From: Candidatus Fermentibacterota bacterium
GTDB taxonomy: Bacteria > Fermentibacterota > Fermentibacteria > Fermentibacterales > Fermentibacteraceae
Reading direction: 5' to 3'
Assembly: GCA_012523605.1 (NCBI GenBank)
Contig: JAAYTY010000034.1
Coordinates: 1 to 30,198 of the forward strand
Length of the DNA: 30,198 nucleotides
A program made the translations under genes and the position numbers. The notes beneath the pieces were generated by a model, which worked only from the letters and a program-made list of their open reading frames with translations, had not been told where the DNA came from and ran no database searches. This document shows, piece after piece, positions 14,275 to 23,370 of this stretch (within the stretch, counting starts at the first letter, position 1; the number at the start of each line of letters is the position of its first letter).

Positions 14275-15640
14275 ACCTCTCCAGCTTCCGATGGAGGGTG
14301 CTCTCGTCTATGCCGAGGAGCCTGGCCGCGAGCTTCTTCTGCCCGCCTGCGCGATGCTCCAGCACGTAGTACAGCCAGGCCTTCTCTATCTCGAGGAGCG
14401 TCGCCGGGAGGGCTTCGCCCTCTCCGAAGGCGGCGGAAGCGGAATGCGGGATCTCCGATCCCCTCCCGCGTCCGATCCTCACGAACTCGGGGAGGTCCTC
14501 CTCCCTTATCGTCTCCGCTCTGATCATCACGCAGAGGCGCTCCACGAGATTCTCCAGCTCGCGCACGTTGCCGGGCCACGGATACATCCTCAGCAGTTCC
14601 ATGGCGCCCGGAGTGAACTGCTTGAGCGGAGCGCCGAACTTCGCCGCGTACAGCCTGGCGAATCGCTCGACGAGGAGGGGGATGTCGTTACGCCTGTCCC
14701 GGAGCGGAGGGACTCTCAGCGGAATGACGTTCAGCCTGTAGTAGAGGTCGGCGCGGAACTCGCCGCGCTCGACCTTCGCCTTGAGATCGGAATTCGTGGC
14801 GGCGATCAGGCGCACGTCGAAGGGAACCGGCTTCGTACCGCCGACAGGGAGAACCTGGCGCTCCTGCAGAGCGCGAAGCAGCTTCACCTGGAGTTCACGG
14901 TCGAGTTCGCCCACCTCGTCGAGGAAGAAACTGCATCCCGATGCCGCCGCCAGGAGCCCCGTCTTGTCACGGTGCGCTCCCGTGAACGAGCCCTTGACAT
15001 GGCCGAACAGCTCGCTCTCCAGAAGGGTCTGCGTGAAGCTGCCGCAGTTCACGGCCATGAAGGGGCCCTCCGAGCGGTGGCTGTTGAAATGGATGGCTCT
15101 TGCCACCAGCTCCTTCCCCGTGCCGCTCTCGCCTGTGATGAGCACGGTGCTCTCCTTGTCGGCAACCGCGCGCACCTGTTCCAGAAGTTCCAGCATCACG
15201 TCCGAGGTTCCTACTATCTCGCTGAAATCGAAGTTCGACTTCCCCAGGCGCCGCAGGCTGCGGTTCTCGGACAGCACCTGCCTCTCCCTGAGCCCCCTCT
15301 GGATAGACGAGAGGAGATGCTCGATGTCGAACGGCTTTATCAGATAGTCCGCCGCACCCTCGCGCATGGCCCTCACGGCTGTCTCGATGCTCGAGAATGC
15401 GGTCATCACTATCCCCACCAGCTCGGGATTCAGCTTCCGGAGTTCCGCGAGAAGGTCTATCCCGTCCATGCCGGGCATCCTCAGGTCCACCACCGCGACG
15501 TCGGGCACCCTCCCGGAGGCCGATTCGAGGGCCTTCGCGGCCGAGACGGCGATGGAGACCTCGTAGCCCTTCTGCTCCAGAAGGACCGAGAGCCATTCGA
15601 GCATGGCGGGCTCGTCGTCGGCTATCATCACCCGTATCAT
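14252..15640 (-). CDS. pilR: PilR-like sigma-54-dependent response regulator
   Basis: 462 residues in three domains. Receiver (1-120) with D8, D9, phosphoacceptor D52, T80 and K102 all present. AAA+ domain (about 140-380) with Walker A GESGTGKE, the sigma-54-contacting loop GSFTGA and Walker B FFLDEVGELD. C-terminal Fis-type helix-turn-helix with GGQKKLAARLLGIDESTLHRKL. It should activate sigma-54 promoters when phosphorylated by the kinase encoded just upstream, with which it overlaps by 4 bp. GSFTGA rather than GAFTGA is an accepted variant in this family. Likely targets are the two -24/-12 promoters in front of the pilin genes. The PilR name rests on architecture and on its place within the pilus operon. 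Confidence 0.9.
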   Translation of the reverse strand: MIRVMIADDEPAMLEWLSVLLEQKGYEVSIAVSAAKALESASGRVPDVAVVDLRMPGMDGIDLLAELRKLNPELVGIVMTAFSSIETAVRAMREGAADYLIKPFDIEHLLSSIQRGLRERQVLSENRSLRRLGKSNFDFSEIVGTSDVMLELLEQVRAVADKESTVLITGESGTGKELVARAIHFNSHRSEGPFMAVNCGSFTQTLLESELFGHVKGSFTGAHRDKTGLLAAASGCSFFLDEVGELDRELQVKLLRALQERQVLPVGGTKPVPFDVRLIAATNSDLKAKVERGEFRADLYYRLNVIPLRVPPLRDRRNDIPLLVERFARLYAAKFGAPLKQFTPGAMELLRMYPWPGNVRELENLVERLCVMIRAETIREEDLPEFVRIGRGRGSEIPHSASAAFGEGEALPATLLEIEKAWLYYVLEHRAGGQKKLAARLLGIDESTLHRKLERYARDKEG

Positions 15641-17298
15641 GATCCGCCGCCCCAGTCATCCGTCTTCCCGCCGCCGCCGGCCAGGGGAAGGACGATCTCC
15701 ACCTCGAGCCCTCCTGCGACTCGGTTGCGAAGAGCCATCGAGCCAGAGTGCTCCTCCAGCACCCTGCGGGCCACATAGAGCCCCAGCCCAGTGCCGTACT
15801 CCTTCGTTGTGAAGAACGGCTCCGTCACCATGGAAAGAATACCCTCGGGAACACCCGGCCCGTTGTCGGCCACCGTCACCACAGCCCTGCGCGAAAGGCG
15901 GTCCACATCCAGATGAACGGACACCTCCGGATTCGGAGTTCCTTCCAGAGCCTCGCATGCGTTCCTGATGACGTTGCCGAACATCTGCGACAGCCTGTGC
16001 TCTCTGCCGGTCACGACGACCTCGGGAAAGGGCCCGGCGCCGATCGTGGCTCCGCCTGCGAATCCCCTTCGCGCCGAGTCTATGACTTCCGACAGCACCA
16101 GGTCCAGCCTCAGGTCTCCGGTGTCGTCCCGGGTACTGCCCCGGGCCAGTTCGAGATAGCCTTCTATGATGTCCGATGTGCGCTTCGACTGAACGACTAT
16201 CAGGTCCACCAAGCTGTCGAACCTGCTCCGGTCGAACGCACCGGATCGAAGCACCTGGGCGGCGCCGCTGATGGACGCCAGCGGGTTGCGTATCTCGTGC
16301 GCCATCGTCGCCGAGAGCCTGCCGAAAACGGCCAGCTTCTCGCGCTCCTCCAGCCTGCTCCGCAGAGTGCGGAGTTCCGTCACATCGGTCAGCACCGCGA
16401 GGACTGCGCCCGATTCGACGGGGCTTCCGGGCTCGAACTCCCCCAGCTTGCACTCGATGATCCTGTCGTCAGCGACCACGTCTATCCTGTCCGGAAAGCC
16501 CTCGGCGGGATTCCTGTTTCTCAGGATCCTGTAGATTTCGGTGGAACGAACGGCTTCCTGCCAGTCGGATCCGAGGCCGAGCATCCTGCGGGCCGACGGG
16601 TTCAGGCTCAACGGCGTCCCGTCGCCGTCTATGAGCAGGATGCCGTCGGAGAGATTCCGCAGAATGTCGCGTGACCGGGCGGTGGAGGTTCGCAGGGCGT
16701 CGAGCGCCTCCTTCAGCCGGCCGGATTCCCTTCCCAGCGTCTCGGAGAAGTATCCGGAAGCCAGGCCGGCGGGAATCAGCAGGCAGGCGTGCAGAAGGAC
16801 CCGCAGGAACACGTAGCGCGTCGAGAGTTCGATTGGAACGCCCTGTCCCAGGAATTCGAGCAGTTCGGTTCCGCCCGCGGGCATGCCCGAAACTATGGCT
16901 GTGAATCCTGAGGCCGCCAGAACGAAGGTGTCCAGCAGGGCGACGTAGAAGCCGCCCCTCGTTCCGGCCACGTTGCCGGCATAAAGCGCATGCAGGATGA
17001 AGAGGGCGGCGAAAGGACCGTCAAGCCCTCCCGCGAAGTGAACAATGGCGCCCAGCAGAAGCGAGTCGAACACGATCATCGCAGCCGGCAGCAGCCTGCT
17101 CACGGGCCTGGCCCTGTACCATGCCGCGAAGGCTGTGGTCGAAACGACCGCCCCCGCGCCGGTCATCCCGTAGGCGAGATTGATCCTGGCGGCTCCCAGG
17201 ACGGCGATGCCGAACGCGGAAAGTCCGCCGAGAATGACGAGGCGCCCGACCAGCATCCAGGTCAGGCGCCTCATCGAGCCAATGCCGGGCGGCATCAT
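15637..17298 (-). CDS. pilS: PilS-like membrane sensor histidine kinase
   Basis: 553 residues. Six hydrophobic segments occupy about residues 10-200, then a coiled linker, a PAS domain around LSDGILLIDGDGTPLSLNPSA, the H-box TMAHEIRNPLASISGAAQVL, the N-box NVIRNACEAL, and G-boxes VADNGPGVP and GTGLGLYVARRVLEEH. This matches PilS, which senses inner-membrane pilin level and phosphorylates PilR. The ATG at 17298 is favoured over a further upstream in-frame ATG because it lies 25 nt after the pilC stop; ATGs at 17295 and 17274 are alternatives. It overlaps pilR by 4 bp, and the pair is probably expressed with pilBTC. Confidence 0.88.
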   Translation of the reverse strand: MMPPGIGSMRRLTWMLVGRLVILGGLSAFGIAVLGAARINLAYGMTGAGAVVSTTAFAAWYRARPVSRLLPAAMIVFDSLLLGAIVHFAGGLDGPFAALFILHALYAGNVAGTRGGFYVALLDTFVLAASGFTAIVSGMPAGGTELLEFLGQGVPIELSTRYVFLRVLLHACLLIPAGLASGYFSETLGRESGRLKEALDALRTSTARSRDILRNLSDGILLIDGDGTPLSLNPSARRMLGLGSDWQEAVRSTEIYRILRNRNPAEGFPDRIDVVADDRIIECKLGEFEPGSPVESGAVLAVLTDVTELRTLRSRLEEREKLAVFGRLSATMAHEIRNPLASISGAAQVLRSGAFDRSRFDSLVDLIVVQSKRTSDIIEGYLELARGSTRDDTGDLRLDLVLSEVIDSARRGFAGGATIGAGPFPEVVVTGREHRLSQMFGNVIRNACEALEGTPNPEVSVHLDVDRLSRRAVVTVADNGPGVPEGILSMVTEPFFTTKEYGTGLGLYVARRVLEEHSGSMALRNRVAGGLEVEIVLPLAGGGGKTDDWGGGS

Positions 17299-17323
17299 GC
17301 GGCCACCGGGCGGTTCCTGCAGC

Positions 17324-18529
17324 CTACTGGCCCACCGTCCCGATGAGGTCGAAGATCGGCAGGTACATCGCGATGACCATTCCGCCCACGATTCCACCGA
17401 GGATGACGATCATGAGCGGCTCGAGCGTGGACGTGAGGGCGCCAACGGCGACATCCACCTCCTCCTCGTAGAAGTCGGCGATCTTGAGGAGCATGTCGTC
17501 GAGGCCGCCCGTCTCCTCTCCCACCGCGATCATCTGGGTGACCATCGTGGGGAACACGCCTGAGGCTTCGAGAGGGTTGGAGATGTTCTCTCCGCCCGAG
17601 ATGCTGGCGCGGGCCTGCATGATAGCATCGGCCACGACCCTGTTCCCCGCGGTCTTCGAGGTGATGCTGAGCCCGTCGAGGATGGCGACGCCGCTCGAGA
17701 TGAGCGTTCCGAGAGTGCGCGTGAACCTCGCTATGGCCATCTTGCGGTTGAGCGGCCCGAAGATGGGCATCGAGATCTTGAGCTGGTCAATGACCTTCTG
17801 CCCCGCGTCGGTCTTGTACCAGGCTTTGTAGGCGACGATCAGGCCGATCACGCCGATGACGATGAACAGAATGTTCTTGGTGAAGAACTGCGAGAGGTGC
17901 ACCACGAACTGCGTGGGACCGGGAAGCTCTCCGCCGAGGTCGGTGAACATCTTCTCGAAGATGGGGATGATGAAGAGAAGCATCGCCGAGACGACCAGCA
18001 CAACCACTATCATGACTATCATGGGGTACATCATCGCGGCCTTGATCTTCGAGCGCAGGCTGGCGGCCTTCTCGAGGTGCTGGGCCAGGCGGGCCAGGAT
18101 GGTGTCGAGAATGCCTCCCTGCTCGCCCGCCGCGACCATGTTCACGTAGAGCTCGCTGAAGAGGGTGTGGCGCGACATCGCGTCGGCCAGGGTGCCGCCC
18201 TTCTCGACCTCGGCGGTGATGTCGGCGATGATGTTCATGAAGGCCTTGTTGTCCTGCTGGCGGGCGAGGATCTGCAGGCAGTTGACCAGCGGAAGGCCCG
18301 CATTGATCATGGTGGCGAACTGGCGCGTGAAGCGGGCCAGCATCTTGTCCGTGATGTTGGTTCCGAACTGGCCGAGCTTGCTGAGATCCATCCCCTTCGT
18401 TCGGATCTTCAGGACCGTTACACCGCGCTTCTCCAGCAGGTCCTTCGCCTCTCGGCTGTTCGCGGCTGTGATGACGCCGGACAGCGTTCGGCCCTGCTTG
18501 TTCGTGCCTGTCCAGTGAAACTCTGGCAT
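17324..18529 (-). CDS. pilC: Type IV pilus inner-membrane platform protein PilC
   Basis: 401 residues, normal for PilC/GspF. The start PEFHWTGTNKQGRTLSGVI and the two repeated cytoplasmic domains each followed by a hydrophobic helix region (about 165-200 and 215-240, then a final helix near 370-395) are typical. The signature ATMINAGLPLVNCLQIL and its second-half partner TLISSGVAILDGLSI are visible, as is MVAAGEQGGILDTIL with its twin MIAVGEETGGLDDML. PilC couples the PilB and PilT motors to pilin insertion and extraction. The ATG at 18529 is chosen over the adjacent GTG (18532) because GGGAGGG is then properly spaced. It lies 12 bp after the pilT stop. Confidence 0.95.
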   Translation of the reverse strand: MPEFHWTGTNKQGRTLSGVITAANSREAKDLLEKRGVTVLKIRTKGMDLSKLGQFGTNITDKMLARFTRQFATMINAGLPLVNCLQILARQQDNKAFMNIIADITAEVEKGGTLADAMSRHTLFSELYVNMVAAGEQGGILDTILARLAQHLEKAASLRSKIKAAMMYPMIVMIVVVLVVSAMLLFIIPIFEKMFTDLGGELPGPTQFVVHLSQFFTKNILFIVIGVIGLIVAYKAWYKTDAGQKVIDQLKISMPIFGPLNRKMAIARFTRTLGTLISSGVAILDGLSITSKTAGNRVVADAIMQARASISGGENISNPLEASGVFPTMVTQMIAVGEETGGLDDMLLKIADFYEEEVDVAVGALTSTLEPLMIVILGGIVGGMVIAMYLPIFDLIGTVGQ

Positions 18530-18541
18530 CACACCCTCCCG

Positions 18542-19612
18542 TTACAGGACGTCGCGGCCGGTGACGATCATCTGCTCGAGCTCGATCGGGTCAGGGGCGC
18601 GCTCGAGCGCCACCTCCCTCGTAATATCCCTCTTCGCGTACAGCTTGTATAGTGCCTGGTTCATGGTCTGCATGCCGAACTTCTGCCCTGCCTGCATCAT
18701 GCCGTAGATCTGGTGCAGCTTGTCCTCGCGGATGGCGGACCTGAGCGCCGGAGTGCACACCAGCACCTCCGCGGCCAGAGCGCGGCCCGACCCCCTGGCC
18801 TTGGGCACGAGCTGCTGAGTCATGATGCCCAGAAGAACGAACGAGAGCTGGCTGCGCACCTGCTCCTGGCTCTGGGGCGGGAACGTGTCGATGATCCTGT
18901 TGATCGACTCGTAGGTGGAGTTGGTGTGCAGAGTGGCCAGCGTGAGGTGGCCCGTCTCGGCGATGTTCAACGCGACCTGCATCGTCTCGAGGTCGCGCAT
19001 CTCGCCGATAAGGACCACGTCGGGATCCTGCCGCAGGATATACCTGAGGGCGTTCGCGAAGCCCTTCGTATCGTCGCCCACCTCGCGCTGGTTCACTATG
19101 CCCTTGTCATGGTGGTGTACGTACTCGATAGGATCCTCGATCGTCACGATGTGGCAGGGGCGCAGGGAGTTGACCTTCCTGATGATGGAGGCGAGCGTGG
19201 TGGACTTGCCGCAGCCAGTAGGGCCGGTGACCAGGATGAGGCCCTGGCGCTTGTCGGAGAGCTGGGAGACCACCGGGGGCAGGCCCAGTTCCTCGAATCC
19301 TAGGATCTCGTACGGGATCACGCGGATCGCGGCGGCCACGCAGCCCCTCTGCATGAAGCAGTTCGCCCTGAACCGGGAGAGGCCCTTGATTCCGAAGGCG
19401 AAGTCCAGCTCCTTGTCCATCTCGGACCGCTTCTTCTGTTCGTCCTTGAGGAGGCTGTACACGAGGTCCTGCGTGTCCTGCGGAGTCAGAGGATCGTATT
19501 CCATCCTCATCAGATCGCCGTCCACGCGGATGACGGGGGGCACCCCCACGGTGAGGTGGAGGTCGGTCGCCCTGCGCTCCATCATCTCCTTCAGAAGGGT
19601 CTTGATGTTCAT
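18542..19612 (-). CDS. pilT: Twitching motility retraction ATPase PilT
   Basis: 356 residues, typical of PilT and much shorter than PilB. The N-terminal ERRATDLHLTVGVPPVIRVDGDL is the family opening. Walker A GPTGCGKST is near residues 128-136, the Asp box TIEDPIEYVH follows, Walker B is VVLIGEMRDLET, and the His box is TGHLTLATLHTNS. Near the end AIREDK stands in the place of the AIRNLIRE-type retraction motif. It powers pilus retraction at the base of the machine. The start overlaps the pilB stop by 4 bp (ATGA), so it is translationally linked. Its presence argues that this is a retractile type IVa pilus rather than a type II secretion system. Confidence 0.95.
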   Translation of the reverse strand: MNIKTLLKEMMERRATDLHLTVGVPPVIRVDGDLMRMEYDPLTPQDTQDLVYSLLKDEQKKRSEMDKELDFAFGIKGLSRFRANCFMQRGCVAAAIRVIPYEILGFEELGLPPVVSQLSDKRQGLILVTGPTGCGKSTTLASIIRKVNSLRPCHIVTIEDPIEYVHHHDKGIVNQREVGDDTKGFANALRYILRQDPDVVLIGEMRDLETMQVALNIAETGHLTLATLHTNSTYESINRIIDTFPPQSQEQVRSQLSFVLLGIMTQQLVPKARGSGRALAAEVLVCTPALRSAIREDKLHQIYGMMQAGQKFGMQTMNQALYKLYAKRDITREVALERAPDPIELEQMIVTGRDVL

Positions 19613-21432
19613 GCCAGCCGCTCCCTCGGGTCGGTACCGGCCTCCACCGGGCCGCCTCCCCTGATGCGATCCAACAGGTGCTCCTTGCGGGCGTTCTTCA
19701 CTTCGGGATCGTCATCGGCCGTGACCCTCGTTACCTCGTCGAGAGTCGTCGTACCGGCCTTCAGCTTCTCCACGGCGTCCATCCGAAGGGTCCTCATGCC
19801 GTTGCGCACCCCCAGAACCCTGAGCTGGGCCGCCGATGCCCTATCTATTACCGCCTGACGTATGTATTTGTCAAGCGTGAGAACCTCGTAGATGCCGGTC
19901 CGGCCCTTGTATCCACTGCCGTTGCATGCCTGGCAGCCGGAGTTGATGTACGTAGTACAGCCTCTGAGCTCATCGGGGTCTATCCCGGCCTCCAGGAGCT
20001 TCTCGGCGGGATACTCATAGGGCTCCCTGCATTTGGAGCACACCTTCCTCATGAGCCTCTGCGCCATGATGGTGCGGACCGCCGAAGCCACTAGGAAGGG
20101 CTTTATCCCTATGTCCACAAGCCTGCTGATGGTGCTCGGCGCATCGTTGGTGTGTATGGTGGAGAACACGAGATGCCCCGTCAGCGAGGCTTTCACGGCG
20201 ATCGAGGCGGTTTCGAGATCCCTGATCTCACCCACCATGATGATGTTCGGGTCCTGCCTGAGTATCGCCCTCAGGGCAGAGGCGAAGTCGTAACCCATCG
20301 CGAAGTCTATCTGGGTCTGCAGAATGCCCTCGATGTTGTATTCGATGGGGTCCTCGGCCGTTATGATGTTGACCTCGGGCTTGTTGAGCTGGCTGAGGGC
20401 GGAGTAGAGCGTCGTCGTCTTTCCGCTGCCGGTCGGGCCGGTGACGAGGACGATGCCGTAAGGAGAGTGTACGCCCTTCATGAACTCAGCCAGCGCGTCC
20501 TCGGGGAAGCCGAGCTGGCGCAGGTCGAACTCCAGGTTGCCCCTGTCGAGAATCCGGAGGACGATCTTCTCTCCGTTCACCGTTGGCACCGCGCTGACCC
20601 TGAAGTCTATGACCCTGTCGTCCACACGCGCCTTGATCCTGCCGTCCTGGGTCTTGCGCCTCTCGGCGATGTTCATCCTGGAGAGGATCTTCAGGCGGCT
20701 CAGTATGGACGGCTGGAGCGACTTGGGTATCCTGTGGACCTCGAAGCAGGTGCCGTCGCGACGGTACCGCACCCTGAGGAACTTCTCGTACGGCTCCACG
20801 TGGATGTCGCTCACCTCGGACCGCACGGCCTTGTTGATGAGGTTGGTGACGAACTTCACAACCGGCTCGTCGGAGCCATCGGCTCCCGTGTCCGCGACTC
20901 CCTCCTCCTCCTCCTCATGCTCCAGCTCCAGGCTCTCCACGACCTTCAGGTCGTTCTCCCTCTCGTCGTAGTCCTGGAGCTTCTCCTCGACCGTGACGAG
21001 GTCGTCCACCTTGCCGTACAGCTCGTCCAGGCTCCTGCGGACGGCGGAGGGCGCCGAGGCATAGACTACGACCTCCTTGCCGGTGGTGAACTTCACCTCG
21101 TCCACGGCGTAGAGGTTGCCGGGATTGGCCATTGCCACATGGAAGAGCCTGCCCTCCTCTAGGACGGGGATGAGGATGAACTTCCTCGCCATCTCCTCGG
21201 GGATGCGCTGTGTGAGGGCTGAATCTATCTGGGTTTCGTTGAGGTAGATCGGATCTACGCTGTAGATCTCCGCGAGGAACTCCGTGATCAGCTCCTCCGG
21301 AACCTTTCCGGCTGAAACCAGGGCCTCTCCCAGGTCGGTCTCGCCGGGACCGAAGTCCCTGGTGACGTCGTCCACTTCCTCCCTGGTGACCAAACCGGCC
21401 TCGATGAGCATCATCGCGAGACGGCTCAGCAT
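19609..21432 (-). CDS. pilB: Type IV pilus assembly ATPase PilB, second copy with degenerate MshEN domain
   Basis: 607 residues. The N-terminal region keeps the 24-5-24 layout of an MshEN c-di-GMP-binding domain (residues 4-27 and 33-56) but has lost key residues: RLA for RLG, DLG for RLG, and Phe and Ile where Gln ends the motifs. An acidic linker (LEHEEEEEG) joins it to the ATPase: Walker A GPTGSGKTT near residue 331, Asp box TAEDPIEY, Walker B IIMVGEIRDLET, His box TGHLVFSTIHTND, and a four-Cys zinc site (CSKC...CQAC). The ATPase looks fully active. GGAGGG precedes the ATG, and the gene follows the other pilB by 58 bp. It may be a specialised extension motor or one no longer responsive to c-di-GMP. 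Confidence 0.9.
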   Translation of the reverse strand: MLSRLAMMLIEAGLVTREEVDDVTRDFGPGETDLGEALVSAGKVPEELITEFLAEIYSVDPIYLNETQIDSALTQRIPEEMARKFILIPVLEEGRLFHVAMANPGNLYAVDEVKFTTGKEVVVYASAPSAVRRSLDELYGKVDDLVTVEEKLQDYDERENDLKVVESLELEHEEEEEGVADTGADGSDEPVVKFVTNLINKAVRSEVSDIHVEPYEKFLRVRYRRDGTCFEVHRIPKSLQPSILSRLKILSRMNIAERRKTQDGRIKARVDDRVIDFRVSAVPTVNGEKIVLRILDRGNLEFDLRQLGFPEDALAEFMKGVHSPYGIVLVTGPTGSGKTTTLYSALSQLNKPEVNIITAEDPIEYNIEGILQTQIDFAMGYDFASALRAILRQDPNIIMVGEIRDLETASIAVKASLTGHLVFSTIHTNDAPSTISRLVDIGIKPFLVASAVRTIMAQRLMRKVCSKCREPYEYPAEKLLEAGIDPDELRGCTTYINSGCQACNGSGYKGRTGIYEVLTLDKYIRQAVIDRASAAQLRVLGVRNGMRTLRMDAVEKLKAGTTTLDEVTRVTADDDPEVKNARKEHLLDRIRGGGPVEAGTDPRERLA

Positions 21433-21490
21433 CTGCCCGCTCCCTCCGCGGAGCGAAACGGAGACCGGTTGTGCGGCATGGATGCGGGAA

Positions 21491-23263
21491 TCACTCCGCG
21501 CCGCCCACCGTTCCCCTCACGACCTCTTCGAAGGTCGTGATGCCCCTCTCCAGCTTTCTGAGGGCCGCCTCGCGCAGGTTGATCATACCCTTCGACAGCG
21601 CCGCCTTCTCGATCTGGATGGTGTTCGCGTCGCTCTCGATGAGCTGTCTGATGTCCTCGTCGATCGTCATGACCTCGAAGATGCCCTCGCGGCCTCTGTA
21701 CCCTGTGTTGTTGCAGTAGTCGCATCCCGTGCCCTCGTAGCAGGTCACGCTGGCGAAGCGTTCGGGATCTATGTTTGCCTCCTGAAGGGCCTCGACAGGG
21801 ATTTGAACGGGGGTCTTGCACTTCGGACAGATGCGCCTTATGAGCCGCTGGGAGCAGATCGCTATCAGCGACGTGCTTAGCATGAACGGCTCGGTTCCCA
21901 TGTCGATCAGCCTGTTGATAGTGCTCGGGGCGTCGTTGGTGTGGGTCGTGGACAGGACGAGGTGCCCCGTCAACGCGGCTCTTATTGCTATCGAAGATGT
22001 CTCCTGATCCCTTATCTCGCCGACCATGATGATGTCGGGATCCTGTCGGAGATAGGCCCTGAGCGCCGAGGCGAATGTGAGCCCGATGTCCTCGTTCATC
22101 TGCACCTGGTTGATGCCCTTCAGGTTGAACTCCACCGGGTTCTCGGCGGTCATGATGTTGACGCCTATGTCGTTGAGCTCGGTGATGGCCGAGTAGAGAT
22201 TCGTCGTCTTGCCGCAGCCGGTGGGCCCCGTGACCAGCACGATGCCGTAGGGCTTCTTCACGGCGCGCCTGAATTCGCGAAGGCTCTCCTCCTCGAATCC
22301 CAGCTTCTCGAGGTCGAGAATGACCTTGCTGCGGTCGAGCAGGCGGACCTCGACCTTCTCGCCGAACAGGGTGGGCATCGTCGCAAGGCGCATGTCCACG
22401 AACCTGTCGCCCACCCGGATCTTCTGCCGGCCGTCCTGGGGCAGGTGCCTTTCGGCTATGTTCATGCCGCCGAGAATCTTCAGGCGGCTCACGATCGCCG
22501 AGCGGTACTTCCGGCTGGGCCTCATCACCTCGTGAAGAACCCCGTCTATCCTGAATCGTATCCGCACGTACTTCTCGAAGGGCTCGATGTGTATGTCGCT
22601 GGCGCCCCTCTTGACAGCATCGGCGATGATGCTGTTCACGAGCTTGACCACCGGCGAGTCGGACACCTGCAGGGCCGAGACGTCCTCCTCCTCTACGGCG
22701 GTCTCGTCCTCCTCCACTATCAGCGACTCGAAGACCTCGTCGCCCACCAGGAGGTCTTCGGCTTCTTCGGCGGATGAGGCCTCGACGGCGGGAGACTGCT
22801 TCTCCATGATGCTTTTCTGGGCGTCGAGGGACACTATGGCCTCGGTCTCGGGGTAGAACTTCCTGAGCGCCCGCATCACCATGCTGGATGCGCATATGTG
22901 GGGCTCTATCTCACAGCCGATCGAGAACCTGAGATCGTCTATGGCGAAGAGGTTGCTGGGGTCGGTCATGGCTACGACCAGCGTCTTGCCGACTCTCTTG
23001 ATGGGGATGACTTCGTATCTTCGCGCGATCTCGGGGGGAATCAGGCTCAGGGTCTCCTTGTCGATCTCGAGTGCATCCACATTGGTGCTTTCTATTCTGT
23101 GCTGTCTCGCAAGGTAGCTGTTGAGATCCGTCTCGGTCAGCGCATTCATTCTGACCAGGACCGCACCCAGCCTCCCTCCTTCGGCCCGCTGGATCTTCAG
23201 AGCCTCTTCGAGCTGCTCTCTCGTGATCAGTCCGCCTTCAAGCAACATCTGTCCGATCTTCAT
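21491..23263 (-). CDS. pilB: Type IV pilus assembly ATPase PilB with near-intact MshEN domain
   Basis: 590 residues. Two 24-residue MshEN motifs (residues 2-25, KIG...Q; residues 31-54, RLG...Q) are separated by exactly 5 residues, the layout of the domain shown to bind c-di-GMP in MshE-type ATPases. Motif 1 begins Lys-Ile-Gly, and motif 2 has Asn in place of the second Gly. After an acidic linker (about 160-210) come Walker A GPTGCGKTT near residue 345, TAENPVEF as Asp box (with Asn for Asp), Walker B IIMVGEIRDQET, His box TGHLVLSTTHTND and a four-Cys zinc site (CPKC...CDYC). The ATG at 23263 is preferred to a TTG three codons upstream, which would touch the GGGGA ribosome site. It is the first pilus gene of the operon. 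Confidence 0.92.
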   Translation of the reverse strand: MKIGQMLLEGGLITREQLEEALKIQRAEGGRLGAVLVRMNALTETDLNSYLARQHRIESTNVDALEIDKETLSLIPPEIARRYEVIPIKRVGKTLVVAMTDPSNLFAIDDLRFSIGCEIEPHICASSMVMRALRKFYPETEAIVSLDAQKSIMEKQSPAVEASSAEEAEDLLVGDEVFESLIVEEDETAVEEEDVSALQVSDSPVVKLVNSIIADAVKRGASDIHIEPFEKYVRIRFRIDGVLHEVMRPSRKYRSAIVSRLKILGGMNIAERHLPQDGRQKIRVGDRFVDMRLATMPTLFGEKVEVRLLDRSKVILDLEKLGFEEESLREFRRAVKKPYGIVLVTGPTGCGKTTNLYSAITELNDIGVNIMTAENPVEFNLKGINQVQMNEDIGLTFASALRAYLRQDPDIIMVGEIRDQETSSIAIRAALTGHLVLSTTHTNDAPSTINRLIDMGTEPFMLSTSLIAICSQRLIRRICPKCKTPVQIPVEALQEANIDPERFASVTCYEGTGCDYCNNTGYRGREGIFEVMTIDEDIRQLIESDANTIQIEKAALSKGMINLREAALRKLERGITTFEEVVRGTVGGAE

Positions 23264-23370
23264 GCCGTACAATCCCCTGTATGCCTGGACGGCTTTTTCT
23301 GGAGGAACCGGACCCCCATCCCGGTCATCGTTTCATAGAGCAGGCCGGCCGAACTCCGGAGAGGAGCGGT

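Noticed and set aside
13943..15778. A 611-codon open frame on the plus strand opposite pilR
   Set aside because: It lies antisense to PilR with all motifs on the other strand; composition is shadow-like and no start signal is present.
11788..23263. Type II secretion system instead of a type IV pilus
   Set aside because: PilT, PilS/PilR and two short pilins favour a pilus, and no gspD, gspK or gspL-like gene is seen. A mixed role is not excluded.
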